A DNA stretch of 64,000 nt from Tanypteryx hageni (GCA_028673005.1 CM054120.1:76505533-76569532), one strand, 5' to 3'. Counted from the stretch's first letter, positions 46,340 through 57,730 are shown. A program made the numbers and translations. Notes: generated from the sequence alone by a model not told the origin.

Positions 46340-47670
46340 TTGCATGCCTCGATGAACAGTTTGTGGAAATAATATGCAATATTTGCAAACTGCACCTTTG
46401 AGTTTTATTGCATAATTAAGGAATACATATGTCATTATTATACTTTGTTGTGCTTAGAAAATCTTCAATTAGTAGAATGATAAAAGTGAATGAAAAATTG
46501 ATAATGTTACCTTATTAACCAATATTTCTTGGTCAATATCTTGAACATAGATTCTTCTCGATAAATTTTATTAGACTGGAAATCCTATGCTAAAATGCAT
46601 GTATTTTAAAAGAAAAATGTACTTGCACCAACGGTCCTGAACATCCACTCATCCTCTGGCCTCTAGGGGGAAGGGAAATGCGCCACTGTTCGGACGTTGG
46701 AAAATATTATAAACAGACTTAAAGGCCCCTCTGCACTGTTCCGAATGACAGATTTTATCATTTTGTTCTGCTATCTTGCGTGCATCTGTTTATTAAGATA
46801 GGAAATTTTTTTGACTGCTCCTAATTTTGGGCCTTCCTGATCCCCATATTCCCAGAGTCCTGCGCCCTGGGGATGTTGCCCCAGCATCCATGTCTTCTCG
46901 GTGACCCTACCTAGTGGAGTTCATTTCAATAATTCATGTAAGTTCTTAATAAATATCACTTATTTAAAAAATCTTTTATAACATGCTCGCAAGCTTTGTA
47001 TTCAGTAATAGATAAACGAAACCTAAGATTTTGTTAATAAAAAAGATATTTGTTTTAATAAAGTGACGTTTGAATGGTAAAAATTCTTGCCATCCATAGT
47101 TAACGTGTTAATTTATTAGGCATTTCCAGTTTATTCCCATTTTAAAGTAAATTTTAATGAAATATTTCATATTTCTAGGGGGGGGCAACTGCCCCTCTTG
47201 CCCCCCCTGCCGACGCCCATGAGAGCAGGAGAATTGAGAAGTAATTACGAATGGCTGTAACACTATTTTTAACAAACTTTCTGAGAAGGCAGAAGATTGA
47301 AAAATGGTGGGAATGTTTGACTCATATATTAAAAACCTTTTATGAAAAAAATCTCAAAAAATAAACAGGTTCGAGTCCAGTAGATAATTTCTATTTCCCA
47401 TAAGATAAAATGTAAAAATTAATTTAGCAACATGCAGGCTTTCATTCTTTTGCTCATAAAAATGAGAAAAATTGACTTTCAATCTTCAAACAGTTTAAAG
47501 GAAAACGAACGGAGTTTCTTATTCTTATCATTGATTGTCTCTCTAAGTCCGCAAATGTTCAAATGTAATGTTTAAATGACATTTTGGTAAAATTTTGCGA
47601 TTTTATGAGGATTTGCCTTGACAACCATGCCATTGTTGAAACCATTATTTTATCAATTCTGAGTAATATA
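46340..47670. other. no gene; one G/C-run transposon fragment
   Basis: 47177-47221 reads TAGGGGGGGGCAACTGCCCC and continues into a C7 run and GACGCCCATG. Such runs mark ends of some arthropod DNA transposons, but no element can be delimited. Confidence 0.4.
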
Positions 47671-48100
47671 CCGTATATGCAGGCATATAAGTCGACCTCG
47701 ATTTTTTGGATTGTAAATACACGACTAGACATCGTCGCCATATAAGTTGACCGCCCACTTTTTTGCTAAAAAAACTTCGAATGAAGCATACAAGGATTTT
47801 TACGGTTTTTAAAACATAAATGTAGCACAATGTATTTCTACTTATCCTTCATTCCTGTAATTGCAAATAGATTGCTTATATTTTTGAGATTCAGCAATAT
47901 AAACAAAAGTTAAAATTTTTATTTTTATTAAATATTAAATATAACTATCTTAAATGACAGAATATGCAAACAATGGAGCAGCTAATTCAAAATGGTGATC
48001 ACCTACACCATAAGATCAAGTTTTTCTTATATTAATCTTTTTAATCTGTTATTTAAGGGTCACATTTTATATTTCGCATATAAGATGACCTTAAGGTTTT
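47671..48100. mobile_element. candidate MITE with ATATAAGTCGACC-type ends
   Basis: Left: ACCGTATATGCAGGCATATAAGTCGACC, with a second ATATAAGTTGACC at 47730. Right, reversed: CTTAAGGTCATCTTATATGCG near 48070-48100. The ends are alike in wording but diverged. Possibly hAT (Tip100/Zaphod-like); tentative. Confidence 0.35.
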
Positions 48101-48146
48101 CTTTAGCTTCAAATGTTGAATAATATGAGCCATCAAGACTTTAACA

Positions 48147-48671
48147 CAGTGGTTTTCAACCGGTGTGTTGCCAAGAGCTGGGAGGTATGTCATCAAAAAT
48201 TTTAATAAAGGCTATATTAACACCTTGTATCCTACTTTATGCAGCACTGTGCACGTTTTGCCACCATATAGCATTATCTGGCACAAAGGCATGAAAAGAT
48301 AGGGCATTCTGCACTGGATAGTGTTGCCATCTATGTGGCACAATTTGAACTATGTAGTCAGCTTATCCTTGAACATAGCTACAAGTGTGGCTCACAGCGT
48401 TGCTGTTTTGTGTTATGCTACCACTACGAGTCAGACTCGTTGTAAGGATGCAAAGGGTTAAACATAAAGTAAATTTTGTTAAGGAGTGTTATGCATAATA
48501 AAACATTTTGTTATATTTTTTGCTATATTTATGTTTTATTGTTAAATAAGGAATATTAAGTATTTTTGTTGTATTAACGAATAAAATTGACTATTTATTA
48601 CATGGTGTGTCGTGGGAGCTGTGGATCATTTAAAAAGTGTGTTGCCAAAGCAAAAAGGTTGAAAAACATTG
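48147..48671. mobile_element. hAT-type non-autonomous element
   Basis: Left tip CAGTGGTTTTCAACC, right tip reversed CAATGTTTTTCAACC. The flanks CTTTAACA (48139-48146) and ATTTAACG (48672-48679) agree at six of eight positions, a decayed 8-bp duplication. GTGTGTTGCCAA occurs at both ends inside. Without the nested insert it would be about 285 bp. Confidence 0.75.
48221..48457. mobile_element. piggyBac-type MITE nested in the hAT element
   Basis: Exact TTAA on both sides (48217-48220 and 48458-48461). Tips CACCTTGTATCC and, reversed, CCCTTTGCATCC match at 9 of 12. It has no coding content and is 237 bp long. Confidence 0.75.
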
Positions 48672-48679
48672 ATTTAACG

Positions 48680-49970
48680 TGTTGTCGAGAGATAGGGGGA
48701 GAGATGCATAAAAATAAGGAGTGAGGGAGAGGAGGTAAAGGGACGTCAATTTCCCAGCATTCCAGCTTTTTGTATGCCAATAAATAAGGTTCAAGGGCAA
48801 ACTTTTTCTCATATATGCCCAGAAAGGTCCATATTTAAGGGCTGTTTTTAACTCCAATATTTCATTTCAGTACTCCATATGAAAAGCATAGGATTCAGTG
48901 CAATGCATTCTAAAAATGCATTTTTAAATTACTTAAAACTGAGATACGAACTCAGGGAAAAAGTAGTTATCTAGCTGAAAGAACAGTGTTTTCAATTTTT
49001 GAAGGCAGAATTCAAATATGTACCGAATTAGCATAAATATATGATTTTAATTGGAAAAAAGTGAATTTTTCCTCTTTTCAACAATGGAAATCTTTAAATA
49101 CCATGGCAATGACCTCAATATTAATAAAGGAACCTGATATTATGTTACGATTGCATTGATTTAATCCTTTAAATGGGAATTATGACATCATAATAAATTA
49201 CAGTGGAACATGAATTTCAAGGAAAGTAATAAGTATTCGAGTTATGGAAATGTGTTTTTTACTAGAGAGCCTGTGACACTTCGCTGTCACATTAAGTTGA
49301 TTTTGATTTTTTTAAATAATTAATTTTATCAGACATTTATTTGACAAAAGATGTAAGGACATAATATCATCAAGAGGCTCGTGAATATACACCCAATATT
49401 ACCACATGCTCAAATGAGGTAGCCATGGTAATTGACAATTCTCATTGTTTAAAAATCACATTTTTTCAAATTAAAAACAGATTTTCCGGGATATTCGGAA
49501 CGTAATTAAATTTTCATGGTAACCAAAATTAACTTCTTAATTTTTACAACACAACCGTTTAGGTCCCGACTTCGGACCTTGATTCTAACTAATTTTAAAA
49601 TGCGATTTTATAATGCCCAAAACTGATTCCAATGCTTTTCTTATGGAGTGCAGGGGTGTCAGAAAACTCCTCTTAAAAAAGAAAGTATTTACCATCTCTG
49701 GTTGAATTTAGTACCATTTAAGATGAAAGATTTCCTCATCTTTACAAATTAAAGATGATGAAAATAGCCCAAACAGTGGCGGAGATATAAGCTTCCCAAT
49801 AGGCTATACCCAACTTACCAAAAACTTCACCTACGACTACGACAATTACAGTAATATAATATAAGATATATTTGCATATATACAGTGGAACTTCTATTAC
49901 TCAAATCTCAAAGGAAAGCATAAATTATTCGAGTTATAGAAAATTCAAGTTATGGAAATTTTTTTTCTCA
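48680..49970. other. no gene; two similar pogo-type tips
   Basis: TACAGTGGAACATGAATTTC (about 49200) and TACAGTGGAACTTCTATTAC (about 49880) stand in the same orientation, each followed by GGAAAG, ATTCGAGTTATnGAAA phrases. They look like left ends of the same family without right ends. A purine-rich run lies at 48685-48740. Confidence 0.4.
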
Positions 49971-50108
49971 TTTTTCTTTAAACTATTATTTTTACATGTG
50001 GGAAAAACGGAAATTGCTGCAGGGGTGAAATCTTTAGAATTATAAGAATATTTGTAATAAAGTAATGTCTGTCTGAAAAATGAATGTTTTTTCAAGGTGA
50101 GATGAAAT

Positions 50109-50137
50109 GCTTGCAGTATGCAAGCACCAACTACTAG
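50109..50137 (+). repeat. Helitron-like 3' end
   Basis: Perfect hairpin, ACCAACTA and CTAG, followed by TATGTTATATCC and a (CTC)n run. Confidence 0.55.
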
Positions 50138-50907
50138 TATGTTATATCCTCCTCCTCCTCTGTAAGGAACGTCTATATAGAATGATATCGACGTTTCTTA
50201 CAGAGGATATAACATATAGGAGTATACTAATGTTTAGGAACTTCTAGATGTGCTGGAGATTCGAAATTTTTTTCATAGATAAGACTTTATGCAAAGCCAA
50301 CTAGAAAAAACGAAAAGCCTGAAAAGTGCAACAATGCGCCCGCTAAAAATTCGCAATTGTTTAAACATATTTTCAAGGTTTATGTATTTCCAAATGTGCA
50401 ACGGAGTTGAAATTTTTTTAATAAGTAGAATTCGTAAAAAAACCAAACAGGGATTATACAAATTTTGATATTTTCATTTGTTTGGCAGTTAAAAATTCAT
50501 AAAGTTTAAACAAATAGACTGTTTAGACATTATGGGATGAGCTAGGAAGCTAAAATTTAGAAGTTATGTACAAATTAGTGCATTTACACAAATAAACATT
50601 TGGATCTCTCCATAAACATATTGCGGCGGCCGTTAAAAATGATTAAAATTTAAACAATTGGAAAAATATTATTTCACTTCTAGAAGTATTACAACTTTAA
50701 AATTTGGCAGAAATGTGTAGCATTAGTACCCCATAATGGAGAATGTATAAAATTCTTAAACTTGCAAAGTTTTGGGATTGTTTTAGTCTAATATTTTTAC
50801 ATAAGGGAAAAACGAAAATTGCTGCGGAGGTGAAATATTTAGAAATAAAAATAGATTTGTAATGATGAAATAGGAAAAATGAATGTCTTTTTATCTTGAG
50901 ATGATAT

Positions 50908-50936
50908 GCTTGCAGAATGCAAGCACCAACTGCTCG
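50908..50936 (+). repeat. Helitron-like 3' end, variant
   Basis: Hairpin with one loop change, ACCAACTG, then CTCG. Followed by TATGTTATATCC. Confidence 0.45.
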
Positions 50937-51617
50937 TATGTTATATCCTCCTCTATAAGAGTCGTCGATATATAATGATAGGAGGATACTAATGTCTAGC
51001 CCAAACTACAAGAGCTAGAGACCTCCAGAGACCCCAGAATATCTCCCATAAGTTAGCATGGGAAAACGCAATCCAGTGTGTAGACCAATCTAATAAGTTT
51101 AGGAAGCTGAAATTTTGCAAGATTATAGAACTTTTCTCATAACCAACTATAAAAATCGAAAATTTTAAAATTGTAAATTTTAGGGGTTGTTTTAACCCCA
51201 TTTGAACATTAAAGTTTAATAATTTTTTAGGTACTACGGGATGAGCTAGGAAGCTGCAATTTTCAAATTATTTACAGAACAGTGCATTTGCACAAATAAA
51301 CATTTCAATCTCTCCATATATATATTGCGGCAGCCGTTAAAAATGTTTAAATTTTAAACAATTAGAAAAATATTATTTTACTTCTAGAAGTGCTACAACT
51401 TTAAAATTTGGCAGAAATGTGTAGCATTAGTACCCCATAATGGAGAAAGTATAAAATTCTTCAAGTTGCAATGTTTTGGTATTGTTTTAAACTATTATTT
51501 TTACATGTGGGAAAAATGAAAATAGCTGAGGAGGTGAAATCTTTCTAAATAAAAAAATATTTGTAATGATGAAATATCTGTCTGAAAAATTAATGTTTTT
51601 TCAAGGTGAAATGAAAT

Positions 51618-51646
51618 GCTTGCAGTATGCAAGCACCTTCTACTAG
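51618..51646 (+). repeat. Helitron-like 3' end
   Basis: Perfect hairpin, ACCTTCTA and CTAG, followed by TATGTCATATCC. Confidence 0.5.
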
Positions 51647-51688
51647 TATGTCATATCCTCCTCCTCTGTAAGAAACGTCTATATATAA

Positions 51689-51690
<2 letters not shown>

Positions 51691-51751
<61 letters not shown>

Positions 51752-51774
51752 CACACACTCACACACACACACAT
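51691..51774. repeat. (AT)n followed by (CA)n microsatellite
   Basis: AT repeats run to about 51748, then CACACACTCACACACACACACA. A fragment of the 41930-type repeat (TTAGTTACTTCTTAGTAATG) follows at about 51815. Confidence 0.85.
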
Positions 51775-51859
51775 ATATTTCCACTTCCTTCTTTTCTATC
51801 TCCTTCTGTCTCACTTAGTTACTTCTTAGTAATGCTCCTTTTTCTTATCTTAATTTTTG

Positions 51860-53666
51860 CTGCTCTCTCTCTCAGCCAACGAGGACCATACCACTCTACC
51901 TCTATAATTTTTACCATACTTTTCTCAAATATCAAATGCTTACCTATTTATCATTTTAAAAGTAAGCTGAAAACGTATTGGTAGATAATCTTACTATTAT
52001 GTCAATGAATTTTTAAATGATAACCTATTGTAAAGCAGTTACTCTGTCTCCCCATTTACAAAGGCTATAATGACCTCTTCTAATTAATAATTTATACCTT
52101 TTATGAATTTATTTTTCTTTCCTGTAGTGTTTTATTTGTGCCCATTTGTTATTTTATGACGTCCTTTATCTTTGTAAGATTCACCTAAGTAAAGTGTTTG
52201 ATTTTCATTTGATATAATGAATGTGTGAAAATGCATTTACTTTTAAAGGAGCTATGCATTAGCAGTTGCTGCAATAATGTTTTATGACATTTGTGATATG
52301 TAATTTTATGATTCTTTTGACTTGTACTATATTGTGATATAGAAATCCACTGACCAATAAAGTATATTATTATTACAACTTCGGAGGTATTGTAATAGGA
52401 ATTTGTTTCTATCCGATCCTGTATATTTTTCAAAGCTCAAATCTAAAGAAAAACAAATGACTTCAGTACAGAAATTTATACTATACGTTTTAGCACTATA
52501 TCATTCACGGATTCGTCACAATTTAAATAGAAGCAAGTGCACATACAGGCGTCAAAGTGAAACTTAAAAGCGAATTTGTTTTCAAAGACGCGCTAAGAAA
52601 AAAACAAAAGAATTGCGAATTTGCGCTTCTTTAATTTGCTTGTTTAAAGTCGATGTCATTGTTCTCGATTGAGTCACGGAATTTCAGTCATTGGAAAGTT
52701 GTCAACAATAGGTAATTAAATATGATTACATTATAATTAGAATTAACGTTGGAATTCATCTAATCTGTTTGTTCAGAATTATATTTTTGTTTTGCGCGTT
52801 TGACTTATTGGCTTTATATTTCTTATCGTGCGCATTTGGCCTTGCTATCAAATATTTAATTTTTTAGTTTAAGTTACGCTACATTGGATGTGTATTATCG
52901 GATAAATGTTTTCAGTGACTTTCGTACAATTTTGGTTCTCAAGTTTGTATTATATTTTAGATGCAGTGTTTATTACTTGTCAAAAGACAATTTCACAAAG
53001 ATGTCCAACTATACATTTGATGTTTATGAGATCATAAGCTTAGTATTAATCATGAAAGATGGTTATTTCGAGTCGTTAACATTGTAATTCCGTGTCGAAA
53101 GCTGTTTCTATAAATCGCGTTTACTTCGGAAAGACTTAAGGAAGTTGAGAATAGAATGTAGTCATCGAAATGTCGAATGGATCTCTAAGTGAAAGTTGTA
53201 TTGACTCAATTTATTCTAATTAAAGTGTGCGTCAGTGCTTATGGAAATTTATTTCTTAAAAAACTAGAATGATTTAACAAGAGAAGCATTTTTCAAGTCA
53301 TGTAGTACCTACGTATTTCATGAAAAATAGCATAATTTTGATGGACAAATTCATTAATAGCAATGATGGATTTATTCACTGTCTAATTGATCTTAAGTTA
53401 TACAGTTAATAAATACTACTCATATGTGGTATTTGAAAGACATATTAAGCTTGGCTAAGGAATTCATGGCAAATAATTTTTCTTTGCTAATGTTTTAATT
53501 GAAGTATAACTTGATTTACAACAGAATTTCATTTTCGAATATTTGTAGAATGATTTATCATGATAGAATTGGAAATATTACTTGATGTACTAGGTGAATC
53601 ATGATTATTACTAAGCATGAGGTTATGTACTGCTAGCATTTTTATTTTATAGTCTTGTCGTTTCAG
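51860..53666. other. no supported gene; possible upstream exon region
   Basis: 52500-52720 is less AT-rich and ends in CAACAATAG followed by gtaatt, a possible donor for a plus-strand transcript whose next exon would be 53667-53772. This is only a suggestion. Confidence 0.25.
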
Positions 53667-53772
53667 AGCCATTCATTGAAAGCTTATTTATCCTGCGACT
53701 CTTCAACCTGCAGTCTGCAACTCTGATAACAACCTGGAACTTGTTGGCCATCTTCACCAAGAAATATTCTTG
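53667..53772 (+). other. candidate exon, plus strand
   Basis: A 106-bp segment with about 45% GC in a ~30% GC background, bounded by TCGTTTCAG and gtgagt. One frame is open throughout (P-F-I-E-S-L-F-I-L-R-L-F). If it is spliced to the next candidate at 59877, that frame meets TGA immediately, so a non-coding RNA or another partner is more likely. No family recognised. Confidence 0.35.
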
Positions 53773-53834
53773 GTGAGTATTATCAGTGGGTGGTAGAAAG
53801 TGATTCAGTTTTTAATCATAATTTTATTCATGTG

Positions 53835-53990
53835 AATATAGAAATGTAATTTTCTACAACCTTTTCTTTGAACATTTTTCCCATATAATGCATTGTTTAA
53901 GAGGTATTCTAAAAAACTAATTTTTTAGCTGCCACCACCACACCACCTACCAGCAACTATTGTAAACACTTTATGCTTAGTTGCATCTTA
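53835..53990 (+). repeat. host repeat interrupted by transposon, left part
   Basis: Matches the 41938-type repeat (TAATTTTCTACAACCTTT, CCACCACCACACCACCTACC, TTAGTTGCATCTTA). It resumes after the transposon at 58296. Confidence 0.75.
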
Positions 53991-54172
53991 CAAGGGGACT
54001 ACGCCACATTCGGATAACCGATCTTGTTCTCCTTTTGCAAGCGTTTAGGAACCGATGCATAATAGAAAGTGTGCAAGTAATACGACCCGCTTCTCAAGCA
54101 TTTTGGAGAAAAAAACGTAATTTCAATGTGAGAAGCAGCTAAAACACTATTCCTGCTTCCAATTAACCATGT

Positions 54173-54250
54173 AGCGATTAGCCTAATTGGTTAAATTCGG
54201 GATTCCTATGATGAGGGTCCGGGTTTCGAATCTCACTCGAAACTTTTTTT
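54173..54250 (+). repeat. tRNA-like sequence in left arm
   Basis: An A-box-like block (TTAGCCTAATTGGTTAA) is followed, about 40 bp on, by a B-box-like block (GGTTTCGAATCTC). The spacing and wording are those of a pol III internal promoter. The T arm pairs poorly, so this is a tRNA-derived relic and not a working tRNA gene. Confidence 0.45.
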
Positions 54251-54556
54251 TTCTCTCAAGTTTTTGCAATTATTATTTTCATGTTAATTAACTGCAAAGT
54301 ACATTATTTTTTCAAGGTTTTCGTCTGTTAACCTTTAGTTAGTTACGTAAACAAAGTTCCTTAACTACTCGCGTGGGGTCTTTTAAAACCCCTAAATTAT
54401 TTTTTCAATTTAATAATAAAATGTTACGTTATTTTCATTTTACTGTAAAGTACATCATTTTAATTTAAAATGAAATAGTTTATGTAGAATTTTGTCAAGA
54501 CAAAACAAGTTTTGTAAATAAACAAAATTTTACTTTTTTTAGTTACCAGTGCTATC

Positions 54557-54760
54557 CTAACATTCGTAACATTTCAAAATCATATGCTCTTTACATATAA
54601 AATCACCACAATTTGCACATTTACTTTGCACTTTTATGTTCTTGTTTCTAGGGCAAAATCTACAAAGAGTGAACACATGCGTTTGTTTGTGGCGGTAACG
54701 AATACTGGGGGTGGATGACCGTACGCTCCGTGCGGCCGAAGGGATGGCACGCGCTGTTGC
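54557..54760 (-). pseudogene. piggyBac C-terminal zinc-finger fragment in left arm
   Basis: A 67-residue open segment ending at a stop. Its cysteines are arranged C-R-F-C, then C-A-N-C, then C-K-E-H, then C-Y-E-C, the cross-brace seen at the C-terminus of many piggyBac transposases. About 190 bp beyond the stop comes TTAA preceded, in outside-in reading, by CTACTCGCGTGGGGTC, a plausible piggyBac tip. It is a truncated 3' end captured inside the arm. Confidence 0.6.
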
Positions 54761-54966
54761 TTAGGGGTCGGTTTATTGCTGCGATGGGAAGATTGTGGGG
54801 CCACATGTGAAGGGAGAAAGTGGAGCAAAGACATCCCTAGAGAAAGAAAGTGAAAAATATGTACCACAGTTTTTCGGAGTTCTTAATTGGGTATCGAAAA
54901 ATAAACCTTTTAATGCGATATATGTTACTTTCATAATTAGAAAATTTATTTTTTTGTTCAAACATA

Positions 54967-56922
54967 TTATTTGTTAGCGTTCAAAGATGGACAATGATTT
55001 GGGTGATACATACTATAAAAACATAGAAAACAATAGTTTAACCTACACCACGAACATTGTACAAAAGCGATATTATGACAACTACAGTTATTCTTTAGAA
55101 GACTAGTGGGAAAACATACATCATTCACATTTTCAAAAACTTCTTTTTGGTCAGCCAACTTGGATGCAAACCATGCATATCGCAACATGTTTCTGAATAT
55201 TGGAGCACTTAATTGGTGGTGGATTAGCGAATGAATTTTTATCGCATCTTCACGCGATGAAATTTCTTGCTTTTCTTGCAATAAATACGAACAATTCTGT
55301 ATACGTTTTATGAAATTTTTCACTTGTCTATAAAAGTAGACATCGCACGGCTGACATAATGGCGTACATTTTGGTGGAATAACTTTTAATGTACACGTAC
55401 TAACATTGTCATCTTTTGAAAATATTTCGTCATATATTGCTGGATTCGTCTGTCCTCCCCATGAATCAATTATCAAAAGAAAATTTTGATTAGTAACATA
55501 TGGTACCAAAATGCTTTTTAAAAATGAAATGTATAGCTGTGTGGTAAGCTTTCCAGATTTAGAACATGTTACGATAACATTTTTTAAATCATTTGTTAAT
55601 GCATTTACTTTTTTTTGCACCTGAGGCCCGAATGTGCCTGTTGGTTCTTGTAGGCATAAAAATACACATGGTAGTAATTTTCCTGATAAAGTAACCGCAT
55701 ACTGTGCTGTATATGAATGTGTAATTTTATTCAAACTTTGCTTTTTCACGAGAACAGTCTTTACTCCTTGCTGGGCGAGAGTCCTGTCGATTGTTGATTG
55801 GTACTGGCACCCTGTCTGGTCCGTGTTGATAATAAAATCCATATCAAATTTCGGAATTAGAGCCTTCGTCTGGATTCGAAAATTCTCGGCAGCTTCCAAT
55901 ATTTCATCCATCGTTGAGGCCTCCTTTTCGTTGATGTACCTGTATGATAGGCATTTTGTTAGATTAGTGTCAATTTTATTGTTAGATTTGAAAATCCAAC
56001 TATAATTGAATTTTAACACATTGACTGCAGGGATCGTCATTCAGTACCCAACAGGGGCGGGGATTAGTTTATTATTTGGTAGGATGACTCACGCTCGAGA
56101 CATCTGCTCCTCAGGAGGGTTATTGAATGACTCAAACCGCACACAATGTGATTTTTCCACAACATTCGTAATGTATCTATATGTACATACCTTGTAATTT
56201 TCCTCTGACGGATTCTGTCTCTTTTTGAAAGATGCCACCCATGTTGAACTAGCAGTGAAGACAAAGTGATCAGATTGAAACTGATATGCAGCTGCCATGG
56301 CCCATTGCTGTAAAATCCTCGTCGTCACTTGCTCAAATTGTGCCCTTGATTCCACAAAGCGGTCATACGTCCACGAATCTATTATGGCGTACTTATCTTG
56401 ATTTGTTCCACCTTTACGTACATCATCTTCCCACCTTTTCAAATCATCTTTTCTTTTCAAACGATGAGCACCTTTTCGTCGCAGATTTTGTAAACTCCAA
56501 TAAGGATGATTCTTGGCCAGGGCAACGACTTTTTTTTTATAACTGATTGGAATGAAATCATAAACTTTCTCCTTCGGCACGTACCAATCGTCTTCTTCGT
56601 TTCCCTCTGCGTCAAACTCTTCATATTGCATTTCACTGTCACTTTCGTCAGGCAAAATGAGTTCTTCGTCCACAATAACTTTATTTTCTCCCAACATGTC
56701 TACTATTCGTTCATATATTTCTTCTCCCATCGCAGAAGAAACAGTGGAAATTGTAGAATTGGACACTCTTATAATAAGATCATCCTGAAGGAGCATTTCT
56801 TCGCAGTACACTAATGCATTTTTCAATTCTGCTTTCGATTTTACGTCGTGAATTGATCTTTCACAGTTGTCACTGTCCTCTTGAAAGGGAACACCACTCG
56901 ATGTTCCAGGTTGTGGATCCAT
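54967..56922 (-). CDS. DDD transposase of the long-TIR transposon (two exons)
   Basis: Exon 1 runs from ATG 56922 (M-D-P-Q-P-G-T-S-S-G) to 56191, donor gtatgt. Exon 2 runs from 55939 (acceptor CATACAG) to TAA at 54967. Exon 1 has an acidic N-terminus and CENP-B-like DNA-binding helices (F-T-A-S-S-T-W-V-A-S-F-K). In exon 2 the catalytic Asp residues lie in I-N-T-D-Q-T-G, L-I-I-D-S-W-G-G and C-Q-P-C-D-V-Y-F, with 117 and 40 residues between them. The C-terminus is Cys/His-rich (C-S-W-C, C-F-L-C, H-P-N-H-C). The exon phases join only if one base in an A-run at about 56222-56226 is extra, so this copy may carry a single 1-nt frameshift. Expected length is about 567 residues. It is otherwise well preserved. 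Confidence 0.78.
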
Positions 56923-57526
56923 TTTAGGGAACAGAAAGAATGCTTCTTCACAAATATTTTGTACAAAAGTAGGAAAGACCGTCAAACCACTGCAAAAGCT
57001 GTTGAAAGACTGCTGAGAATTAGTCACCTGACTTCGCAGGCAGGGCAATAGTTTCGTCGACGAAAGACTTCGGCATCCAGGCTATTGTGTATCGAGTAGG
57101 GTCGAGTGGGGGGGTGTGGGATGAGGTGTAAATTCTAGACATCTCCGTGCAAAAAATCTTCCAATATTAGGAAGAATCGACAATTTCCTTAAGCATGTAT
57201 ACAGCGTGAATGCGTAAAAATTAAATAACAATGTATTGCAAATAAAAATATTTATTTGGCAATTAAAAAGAAAAGTATTCCTTTAAAACGTAATTCTCTC
57301 ATTAACAGACGAAAACTCTTAAAAATAATGTGTTTATTTCCTCTCCGAGTTTTGTTCTGCTGCATGCATTATTTAATACAACTATTATTTCTGACAACAA
57401 AATAAGAACTCCGACAACTGTGGTACATATTTTTCACTTTCTTTCTCTAGGGATGTCTTTGCTCCACTTTCTCCCTTCACATGTGGCCCCACAATCTTCC
57501 CATCGCAGCAATAAACCGACCCCTAA

Positions 57527-57730
57527 GCAACAGCGCGTGCCATCCCTTCGGCCGCACGGAGCGTACGGTCATCCACCCCCAGTATTCGTTACCGCCACAA
57601 ACAAACGCATGTGTTCACTCTTTGTAGATTTTGCCCTAGAAACAAGAACATAAAAGTGCAAAGTAAATGTGCAAATTGTGGTGATTTTATATGTAAAGAG
57701 CATATGATTTTGAAATGTTACGAATGTTAG
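57527..57730 (+). pseudogene. piggyBac C-terminal zinc-finger fragment in right arm
   Basis: Mirror copy of the fragment at 54557-54760, with the corresponding TTAA at 57923-57926. Confidence 0.6.

Larger units (their letters stand above)
49980..51690 (+). mobile_element. tandem Helitron-like units (plus strand)
   Basis: The end of one unit (to 50137) is followed by two more, about 50230-50936 and 50985-51646. Each ends in the hairpin/CTAG(CTCG) terminus. Between units the phrase TATGTTATATCC, a CTC run, CTCTGTAAG and CGTCnATATATAATGATA recurs, often as an inverted repeat. No coding capacity. Confidence 0.55.
53991..54885 (+). repeat. left terminal inverted repeat
   Basis: 895 bp. Outside to inside it contains the tip, a tRNA-like block (54173-54250), a piggyBac 3' end (TTAA 54361-54364) and its zinc-finger coding tail (54557-54760, minus strand). 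Confidence 0.9.

Noticed and set aside
51616..51984. 122-codon frame with Ile-Tyr repeats
   Set aside because: It is mostly translated (AT)n and (CA)n microsatellite.
55634..56546. Plus-strand open frames opposite the long-TIR transposase
   Set aside because: They overlap the minus-strand transposase exons, which have clear catalytic motifs; these are shadow frames.
57330..57653. 107-codon open frame repeated at 54634-54867
   Set aside because: It lies within the transposon arms, and the alternate frame over the same bases carries the Cys/His pattern of a piggyBac tail. The longer frame has no domain.
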